NCBI GenBank assembly: GCA_964633205.1
Contig: CAZWFN010000105.1
Span: 1 to 22,626 of the forward strand
Direction of reading: 5' to 3'
Length of the DNA stretch: 22,626 nucleotides
Origin: CAYVQE01 sp964633205
Lineage (GTDB): Bacteria > Myxococcota > B64-G9
The position numbers and the translations under genes are program-made. Below are positions 5,216 through 11,570 of the stretch, one piece after another. The notes under the pieces were generated by a model. The model had not been told where the DNA came from. It saw only the letters and a list, made by a program, of their open reading frames with translations, and searched no databases. Position 1 is the first letter of the stretch; the number at the start of each line of letters is the position of its first letter.

Positions 5216-7768
5216 ATGGATGCGCTGGACGCCATTTTGCTGCGGGTGCGCCAACCGGGCCGCTACCTCGGCTGCGAGACCAACGCGGTGCGCAAGGACC
5301 CGGCCCGGGTGCGGTGCCGGCTGGCGCTGGCCTTTCCGGACCTGTACGAGATCGGAATGAGCCACCTGGGCCTGCAGGTGCTCTACGATTTGGTCAACGC
5401 CGAGGCCGACCTGTGGGCCGAGCGGGTGTTCGCGCCGGACGTGGACATGGAGCAGGCGCTGCGCGCGGCCGGCCGGCCGCTGGCTACGCTGGAGTCGCGC
5501 ACCCCGCTCGATCGCTTCGACTGTATCGGCTTCAGCCTGCAGCACGAGCTGAACTACCCGGACGTGCTGGCCATGCTCGAGCTGGCCGGCATCCCGCCCC
5601 GGGCGGCCGACCGCGGCCCCGAGCAACCGCTGGTGATCGCCGGCGGCCCCTGCGCCACCAACCCCGAGCCGCTGGCGCCCGCCCTCGACGCGGTGGTGCT
5701 GGGCGACGCCGAGCCGGTGCTGGCCGAGCTGCTGCGCCGCATCGGCCGCGCCCGGCGGGCCGGCCGGTCGCGCCGGCAGCAGCTGGACGCGCTGCAGCCG
5801 CTGGCCGGCGTCTACCTGCCCGGGCGCTACCGGCCGCGCTACGGCGGCGACGGCCGGCTGCAGGCCGTCGAGCCGCTGGGCGACGCTCCGCAGCGCGTCG
5901 GCCGGTCCCTGCTGGCCGACCTGGATGCCCAGCCGCCGCCGACCCGGCCGCCGGTGCCCTGCGTGCCGGCCGTTCACGATCGGCTGACGATAGAGATCCA
6001 GCGCGGCTGCACCCGCGGCTGCCGCTTCTGCCAGGCGGGCATGATCAACCGGCCGCTGCGCCAGCGCTCGCCCGCGACCGTGCTCGACGCGGTCGACGCC
6101 GGGCTGGCGGCCACCGGCCACGACCAGGTCTCCTTTTTGTCGCTGTCGGCCGGCGACCACCCCGGGCTGCTGCATCTGCTGCACGACTTTTTCGCCCGCC
6201 ACGCGGCAGCCCGCATCGCCGTCAGCCTGCCCTCGCTGCGGGCCGAGACGCTCACCCCGGAGCTGGCCGAGCTGGTGCGTACGGTGCGCAAGTCGGGCTT
6301 CACCATCGCCCCGGAGGCCGGCAGCGACCGGCTGCGCCGGGCGATCAACAAGGATCTGGGCGAGGCCGACGTGCTGGCCGCCGCCCGCGGCGCCTTCGCC
6401 GCCGGCTGGCAGCTGCTCAAGCTGTACTTCATGTTGGGCCTGCCCGGCGAGAGCGAGACCGACCGGGCGGCCATCGCCGCCATGGTCGCCCGGCTGCGCA
6501 GCGAGCTGAAGCGCGACGGCCGCCGGGTGCGGATCAACGTGGGCCTGTCGACCTTCGTGCCCAAGCCACACACCCCCTTCCAGTGGGATGCCATGATCGG
6601 CGTCGAAGAGGCCGGCCGCCGGCTGGCCGCCACCCGCGCCGAGCTCGGCCGGCTCGGGGGGGTGCGCGCCAGCGGCTCGAACCCGCGGGCCAGCTGGGCC
6701 GAGGCCGTGTTGGCCCGCGGTGATCGGCGACTGTTCGCGCCCCTGCTGGCGCTGGCCCGCGGCGGCCAGCGCCTGGCCGGCTGGAGCGAGCACTTCCGCG
6801 CCGACGCCTTCGCCCGCGCCCTGGCGACGGCTGAAGTGCCCGGCGGCGCCGACTTCTACCTGCGCCAGCGCGACCCGGACGCCTGCTTGCCCTGGCAGCA
6901 CCTCGACCTGGGCCCGAGCCGCGACTTCCTGCTGGACGAGCGCCGGCGGGCCGACCGCGCCGAGCCGACCGCGGACTGCGCCCGCGACACCTGCGCCGAC
7001 TGCGGCGCCTGCGATGACGGGGCCGCACCGCGGCTGGCCGACGTGCCGCGGCGGCCGATCGGAGCCCCGGTGCAACCGGCCACCGCCGATCCGGGGACGC
7101 TGCCGCTGCGCCGGGCCCGGTTGCAACTGGCGCGGCGCGGTCCGGCCCGGCACCTGGGCCACCGCGCCTTCATGGTCGCGGTGGTGCGCGCGCTGCGCCG
7201 GGCCGGCTGGCCGCTGCTGCACTCGTCCGGCTTCCACCCCAAGCCGCGGCTGTCCTTCGGCCCGGCCTGCCAGACCGGTGCCGCCAGCGAGGCCGAGTGG
7301 GTCGACGTGCGGCTGCTGGACGGCCCGGCGCTGGCGCCGCTCGGGCCCCGGCTGGCCGGCATGCTCGACGCCGGCATCGCCCTGCTCGACTGGCGCGAGC
7401 TGGCGCCCGACGAGCCCGGCCTGATGGCCGCGGCCGAGGCGGTGCGCTACCGCATCGGCCTCAACGGCGATCTGTCGGCCGCGGACATCGACCGCGCCTG
7501 CCGCGGGCTGCTGGCCCGGCCGCGGTGGGTGGTCGAGCGCCTGGTCAAGGGCAAGCGCAAGCGGGTCGACCTGCGGCCCAGCCTGCGGCGGCTGGAACCG
7601 GTGGCCGGCAGCCGACCGCCGGCGGTGCTGCTCGAGCTGCAGCTGGGCCCCGGCGCCAGCGCCCGGCCGGCAGAGGTGGCCCGCGAGGCCTTCGGCGCAG
7701 AATGCGCCGACATCACCCGCGAAGCCCTGATCTGGCACGCCGCCGGGCGGGAGGAGGCCCGCCGGTGA
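5216..7768 (+). CDS. radical SAM protein of the TIGR03960 type fused to DUF2344/TIGR03936
   Basis: An 850-aa fusion. Residues 1-200 form a Rossmann-like N-terminal region (FPDLYEIGMSHLGLQVLYD; IAGGPCATNPEPL). A radical SAM core follows with the 4Fe-4S cysteines C265, C269 and C272 in RGCTRGCRFCQAG. Later comes a second cluster C588, C593, C596, C599, probably a zinc or auxiliary Fe-S site. Residues from about 630 on are DUF2344 (ARHLGHRAFMVAVVRALRRAGWPLLHSSGFHPKPRLSFG). Members of this family use SAM radical chemistry, but their substrate is not established. The frequent neighbourhood with RNase E/G suggests RNA or ribosome-related modification. The stop overlaps the next gene's GTG by 4 bp. 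Start: ATG 5216, with no Shine-Dalgarno and a -10-like box immediately upstream. In some organisms the two halves are separate genes. Confidence 0.88.
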   Translation: MDALDAILLRVRQPGRYLGCETNAVRKDPARVRCRLALAFPDLYEIGMSHLGLQVLYDLVNAEADLWAERVFAPDVDMEQALRAAGRPLATLESRTPLDRFDCIGFSLQHELNYPDVLAMLELAGIPPRAADRGPEQPLVIAGGPCATNPEPLAPALDAVVLGDAEPVLAELLRRIGRARRAGRSRRQQLDALQPLAGVYLPGRYRPRYGGDGRLQAVEPLGDAPQRVGRSLLADLDAQPPPTRPPVPCVPAVHDRLTIEIQRGCTRGCRFCQAGMINRPLRQRSPATVLDAVDAGLAATGHDQVSFLSLSAGDHPGLLHLLHDFFARHAAARIAVSLPSLRAETLTPELAELVRTVRKSGFTIAPEAGSDRLRRAINKDLGEADVLAAARGAFAAGWQLLKLYFMLGLPGESETDRAAIAAMVARLRSELKRDGRRVRINVGLSTFVPKPHTPFQWDAMIGVEEAGRRLAATRAELGRLGGVRASGSNPRASWAEAVLARGDRRLFAPLLALARGGQRLAGWSEHFRADAFARALATAEVPGGADFYLRQRDPDACLPWQHLDLGPSRDFLLDERRRADRAEPTADCARDTCADCGACDDGAAPRLADVPRRPIGAPVQPATADPGTLPLRRARLQLARRGPARHLGHRAFMVAVVRALRRAGWPLLHSSGFHPKPRLSFGPACQTGAASEAEWVDVRLLDGPALAPLGPRLAGMLDAGIALLDWRELAPDEPGLMAAAEAVRYRIGLNGDLSAADIDRACRGLLARPRWVVERLVKGKRKRVDLRPSLRRLEPVAGSRPPAVLLELQLGPGASARPAEVAREAFGAECADITREALIWHAAGREEARR

Positions 7769-9294
7769 GCAACATCCTGGCCATCAACGCCGTCCACCGC
7801 GAGCGCCGGGTGGCCCTGGTGGAGAAGGACACCCTGGCCGAGCTCTACATCGAGCGGCCCAGCGGCCGCGGCCTGGTGGGCAACATCTACAAGGGCCGGG
7901 TGGTGCGGGTGCTGCCGGGCATGGACGCCGCCTTCGTCGACGTGGGGCTGGACAAGGCCGGCTTTCTCTACGTCTCCGACGTGCTGCAGCCGGTGTCGAC
8001 CTCGGATCTGGGCCTGGTGGCCGAGGAGGGCGGCGAATCGGACGCGGTAGCCGACGAGCCGGCCCGCGCCGACCGCCAGGCGGCCCACCGGGCGCAGCGG
8101 ATCACCGATCTGCTGCACCACAACCAGGAGATCCTGGTGCAGGTGGCCAAGGCCCCGATCGGCACCAAGGGCGCGCGGCTGACCACCCACATCACCCTGC
8201 CGGGCCGGCTGCTGGTCTTCTTGCCGACGGTGGATCACATCGGCGTGTCGCGGCGCATCGAGAACGACAGCGAACGGCGGCGGCTGCGCGAGCTGGTCGA
8301 GAGTCTGCGCCCGGCCGACTCCGGCTTCATCATCCGCACCGCGGCCGAGGGCGCCGGCGACGAGGTGCTCAAGGCGGACATGGACTTTCTGACCCGCCTG
8401 TGGGCGGACGTGCGCTCGCACTCCGAGCAAGCCGGCGCCCCGGACCAGATCTACCGCGACCTGGACCTGATCCGCCGCGCCACCCGCGACCTGTTCACCG
8501 CCGAGGTCGACGCAGTGCTGATCGACGATCCCGACGAGCACGCCAAGCTGCTCGATTTCGTGCGCACCTTCATGCCGGCGCTGGCCTCGCGGGTCCAGCT
8601 CTACCAGGGCGCCGAGCCGCTGTTCGACGCGCTGGGCTTGGAGGTCGAGATCGGCCGCGCGCTGGAACGCAAGGTCTGGCTCAAGAGCGGCGGCTCGATC
8701 GTGATCGATCAAACCGAGGCGCTGACCGCCGTCGACGTCAACACCGGCCGCTACGTGGGCAAGCACAACCTCGAGGACACCATCACCAAGATCAACCTCG
8801 AGGCGGTCAAGGAGATCGTCTACCAGCTGCGGCTGCGCGATCTGGGCGGCATCATCATCATCGACTTCATCGACATGGAACGCCCGGCCAACCGCGACAA
8901 GGTATACAACGCCCTGCAGGAAGCGCTGGCAGCCGATCGGGCGCGGACCAACATCCTCAAGATCTCGGAGCTGGGCCTGATCGAGATGACCCGCAAGCGG
9001 GTGCGCGAGAGCCTGTCGCGCTCGTTGACCGAGACCTGCCCTTACTGCGACGGGATGGGTCGCGTCAAATCCCCGGCCACGGTCTGCTTCGAGCTGCTGC
9101 GGGCCATCGAACGCGAGGCCCGCGGTCGCCGCGGCTCGGTGGTGGTGGCAGCCAACCCCGAGGTGGGCAACCGCCTGATCGACGAGGAGCAGGAAGCGCT
9201 CGAGGGCCTCGAGCGGAGGTTGAACGTCCAGGTGCGGGTCGATTCGATCACCGATTTCCACATCGAGCGCTTCGAGGTGCGCTTCGAGGACTGA
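7765..9294 (+). CDS. rng: ribonuclease G/E family endoribonuclease
   Basis: A 509-aa protein matching the catalytic half of RNase E, the size of RNase G. An S1-like domain lies at about residues 35-130 (VGNIYKGRVVRVLPGMDAAFVDVG), interrupted by an acidic, low-complexity insertion (LVAEEGGESDAVADEPARA). The 5'-sensor region reads GARLTTHITLPGR. The DNase I-like catalytic subdomain has metal ligands D324 (TAVDVNTGR) and D367 (IIDFIDM). The zinc link that joins dimers is CPYCDGMG (C425, C428). The long C-terminal degradosome scaffold is missing, so it is RNase G-like in build. Start: GTG 7765 overlapping the previous stop (GTGA), with GGGAGGAGG (7749-7757) 7 nt upstream, so it is translationally coupled to the radical SAM gene. 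It processes rRNA and mRNA in known relatives. Confidence 0.95.
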   Translation: MSNILAINAVHRERRVALVEKDTLAELYIERPSGRGLVGNIYKGRVVRVLPGMDAAFVDVGLDKAGFLYVSDVLQPVSTSDLGLVAEEGGESDAVADEPARADRQAAHRAQRITDLLHHNQEILVQVAKAPIGTKGARLTTHITLPGRLLVFLPTVDHIGVSRRIENDSERRRLRELVESLRPADSGFIIRTAAEGAGDEVLKADMDFLTRLWADVRSHSEQAGAPDQIYRDLDLIRRATRDLFTAEVDAVLIDDPDEHAKLLDFVRTFMPALASRVQLYQGAEPLFDALGLEVEIGRALERKVWLKSGGSIVIDQTEALTAVDVNTGRYVGKHNLEDTITKINLEAVKEIVYQLRLRDLGGIIIIDFIDMERPANRDKVYNALQEALAADRARTNILKISELGLIEMTRKRVRESLSRSLTETCPYCDGMGRVKSPATVCFELLRAIEREARGRRGSVVVAANPEVGNRLIDEEQEALEGLERRLNVQVRVDSITDFHIERFEVRFED

Positions 9295-9306
9295 GGCGGG
9301 TCAATC

Positions 9307-10668
9307 TTGAACGAGGGCAGAACGCTGGCCAGCCCCGAGCACGAGCCCCCGCGCAGGCGCGGCCGCGACCGACGGCCCCGGCTGTTGCTGGCCGACGACG
9401 CCGGCCGCATCTACGACCATCCCAGTCTGCTGCTGGCCGGCCAGAGCTGGGACCGCACGCTGCCGCCGGCCGGCCGGCGCGACACCATGCCGCTGCCGGC
9501 CGGCACCGAGCTGGCCTACCTGCCCGGCCGCCGGCCGCTGGGCCTGGACCCGGACAGCGGCCAGCAGGTGTGCGTCGAGCGCTTCGCGGTCGACGGCCAG
9601 GAGTTCCAACCGCTGGCGGTGGCGGCCATACCGCCGCCGGGCCACCTGCGCCACCTGCTGCCGGCCGCCCGCATCGACCCGGCCGCCCCGGCGCTGCCGC
9701 TGCGCTCCTATTGCGCGGTCGGCATCGTCGGCGACGGGCTGCGCCTGGCCGCCAGCCGCATCGATCCGCGCAGCCACTGGGATCCGGAGCGCTTCGCCAC
9801 CGCGGCGCTGGAGGCCGGTCTGGCCGCGATGCGCCAACGCTTCCCGCGCAACCGGGTGCTGCGCCAGCTGGTTCACTGTGCCCGCGACTACGGCTGCTGC
9901 ACCGCCAGCAACGTGTTTCTGGGCGCATTCGAGGGGGCCCTGCCGGTGGCCCCGCGGTGCAACGCGCGCTGTCTCGGTTGCATCTCCGCCCAGGCGGGCC
10001 CGGCTCCCAGCCCGCAACAGCGGCTGGCCGCGCCGCCGCCGGTGGCCGACATCGTCGAGCTGGGCGCCCACCACCTGGCCCACGCCCGCGCGCCGATGGT
10101 CTCGTTCGGCCAGGGCTGCGAGGGCGAGCCGCTGACCCAGGCCGAATCCATCGCCGCCGCCATCCGGGGCATCCGCCGGCGCACCGATCGCGGGGCGGTA
10201 CACATGAACACCAACGGCTCGCGCCCCGAGATGCTCGACGCCCTGGCCGACGCCGGGCTCGGCAGCGTGCGGGTCAGCCTGGTCAGCGCCCGGCCCGACC
10301 TGTTCGCCGCCTACCACCGGGCCGCGTTCGACCTGGAGACGGTGGAGCGGTTCATCACCCGGGCGGTCGAGCGGGGGCTGTTCGTCGCGCTCAACCTGCT
10401 GCTGGTGCCCGGGCTGACCGATCGGCCGGCCGAGATCGACGCGCTGGTTGCCCTGCTCGGCCGCAGCGGCGCCCACATGGTGCAGCTGCGCAATCTTGAT
10501 CTGGATCCGCAGCGGCTGTTCGCCGCGCTGGAACCGGCGGCCGGCGAGCCGGTGGGCATGCGCGCGCTGGTGCGCCAGCTGCGGCGCCGGGTGCCGGGTC
10601 TGGAGCTGGGCAGCTTCAACCGGCTGCCCGGCGATCGCGGCCCCGGGTTCGACCGGCCACAAAGTTGA
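9307..10668 (+). CDS. radical SAM protein of unknown substrate
   Basis: A 453-aa protein. The radical SAM CxxxCxxC motif is C218, C222, C225 in PRCNARCLGCIS, unusually far from the N-terminus. Residues 1-200 form an N-terminal domain with no family I recognise, ending in a CC pair (C197, C198, in YGCCTASN). After the core come SAM-fold landmarks: VSFGQGCEGEPL (the GGEP-like strand), HMNTNGS, and VRVSLVSARPDLFAAYHR. It begins 12 nt after the RNase G stop and is the third gene of the operon. Start: TTG 9307 preceded by AGGCGGG (about 6 nt spacing); the next good methionine is residue 61, inside the N-terminal domain. Substrate unknown. Linkage to RNase G and the first radical SAM protein suggests an RNA- or translation-related role, but this is inference. 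Confidence 0.8.
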   Translation: MNEGRTLASPEHEPPRRRGRDRRPRLLLADDAGRIYDHPSLLLAGQSWDRTLPPAGRRDTMPLPAGTELAYLPGRRPLGLDPDSGQQVCVERFAVDGQEFQPLAVAAIPPPGHLRHLLPAARIDPAAPALPLRSYCAVGIVGDGLRLAASRIDPRSHWDPERFATAALEAGLAAMRQRFPRNRVLRQLVHCARDYGCCTASNVFLGAFEGALPVAPRCNARCLGCISAQAGPAPSPQQRLAAPPPVADIVELGAHHLAHARAPMVSFGQGCEGEPLTQAESIAAAIRGIRRRTDRGAVHMNTNGSRPEMLDALADAGLGSVRVSLVSARPDLFAAYHRAAFDLETVERFITRAVERGLFVALNLLLVPGLTDRPAEIDALVALLGRSGAHMVQLRNLDLDPQRLFAALEPAAGEPVGMRALVRQLRRRVPGLELGSFNRLPGDRGPGFDRPQS

Positions 10669-10693
10669 TTCCCCGCGGCGGTTGCGCTATACG
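10665..10693 (+). promoter_or_regulatory. sigma70-type promoter for the FHA gene
   Basis: TTGATT (10665-10670), a 17-bp spacer and TATACG (10688-10693). The -35 overlaps the stop codon of the preceding radical SAM gene. Transcription would start near 10700, leaving about 170 nt of leader before the FHA ATG. Confidence 0.5.
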
Positions 10694-10706
10694 ATAGACA
10701 AACGTT

Positions 10707-10820
10707 CCCCCAATCGAAGGGCGGGGGGCAATAAAACCAATGTGTTGAAAGCCTGCCTGGCCCTGTTTCGCTGTGGGCCAGCAGTGGAATCGGGAAGTCT
10801 GAAGTTCCCGAGGGAACTTC
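10707..10820 (+). promoter_or_regulatory. structured leader of the FHA gene with a 20-bp dyad
   Basis: Three inverted repeats follow the predicted start. CCCCC (10707-10711) can pair with the G-run at 10723-10728. CTGGCCC (10757-10763) pairs perfectly with GGGCCAG (10775-10781) around an 11-nt loop and can extend past one bulged C. GAAGTTCCC (10801-10809) and GGGAACTTC (10812-10820) form a 9-bp perfect dyad with a 2-nt centre, 51 bp before the ATG. The last is too tight for an RNA loop and looks more like a dimer binding site. No known riboswitch consensus was recognised. Confidence 0.4.
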
Positions 10821-10870
10821 GGGCTGGAGCGCGAACAGCAGGCGATGGTCAGGCCTTTCGGGGATACGGC

Positions 10871-11455
10871 ATGGACAACCCCGTGCGCAAGATGGTGCAG
10901 TTCGATCCCAAGCTGCTGACCGTGCTCAAGCAGCTGAGCCGGGATGTCGGGCTGGAGCCGGACCAGGTGGTCAACCTGGCGCTCTACGAGCTCGGCTGCA
11001 AGCTGGGCCACATCAAGGTGACTCCGCGCGAGGTGCCCGCGCCGCAGGGCGTGGACCTGTTCGACGAGGTCGAGCCGGCCCCACCGCCGCGGCGGCCGGC
11101 CGCCGCAGCACGCAAGCCGGCCCCGGCGCAGCGGCCGGCCAAAGCGGCCAAGCCGGCCCGCCCGGTCCACGACCTGCTCTACGTGCAGTTCGACGACGGG
11201 CCCATGACCCCCATCCGCAAGGACGTCTTCTTGATCGGCCGCGGCTCGAAGTGCGATCACATCATCCACCACCGGTCGGTCTCGCGCGAGCACGCGGTCA
11301 TCACCCGCGAGCGCAGCGGCTGGTTCATCGAGGATCTCAACTCGGCCAACGGCACCTGGGTCGACGGCGAGCAGATCACCAAGCACAAGATCCTCGGCGG
11401 CGAAGAGATCGGCATCTCCAACCACGTGCTGCGCACCAACATCCGCGCCGGCTGA
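10871..11455 (+). CDS. FHA-domain phosphothreonine-binding protein
   Basis: A 194-aa cytoplasmic protein. Residues 6-45 (KMVQFDPKLLTVLKQLSRDVGLEPDQVVNLALYELG) look like a small helical, ribbon-helix-helix-like domain. Residues 60-100 are a Pro/Ala/Lys-rich linker. Residues 106-192 form an FHA domain with the family's conserved positions: G123-R124, S138 and H141 (SREH), and N157, N160, G161 (LNSANGTWVDG). FHA domains bind phosphothreonine, so a Ser/Thr kinase partner is expected but none is encoded here. It is a single gene with its own promoter and a structured leader. Start: ATG 10871 with only a weak GGGG upstream. An open frame extends upstream without a better start. If the N-terminal module binds DNA, this could be a phosphorylation-sensing regulator; that is inference. 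Confidence 0.85.
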   Translation: MDNPVRKMVQFDPKLLTVLKQLSRDVGLEPDQVVNLALYELGCKLGHIKVTPREVPAPQGVDLFDEVEPAPPPRRPAAAARKPAPAQRPAKAAKPARPVHDLLYVQFDDGPMTPIRKDVFLIGRGSKCDHIIHHRSVSREHAVITRERSGWFIEDLNSANGTWVDGEQITKHKILGGEEIGISNHVLRTNIRAG

Positions 11456-11570
11456 GGACGCATCAGCGCCCCGGGACCCCGGGCGGCGGATTGACTCGCG
11501 GTGCCCCTTGCGGTCAGGATCGGGCATGGATCCGTTGCGCTGATCGTGCACGACCGGAGAGCTGCCTGCC

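Noticed and set aside
4889..7738. A 949-codon open frame on the minus strand opposite the radical SAM gene
   Set aside because: It is Gln/Gly/Arg/Ala-rich, has no domain, and mirrors a gene with clear catalytic motifs. High GC content makes long antisense frames common.
10723..10765. Resemblance of the FHA leader to a GEMM (c-di-GMP) riboswitch
   Set aside because: Only a short GGGCAA-like string is shared; the conserved tetraloop and receptor segments are absent.
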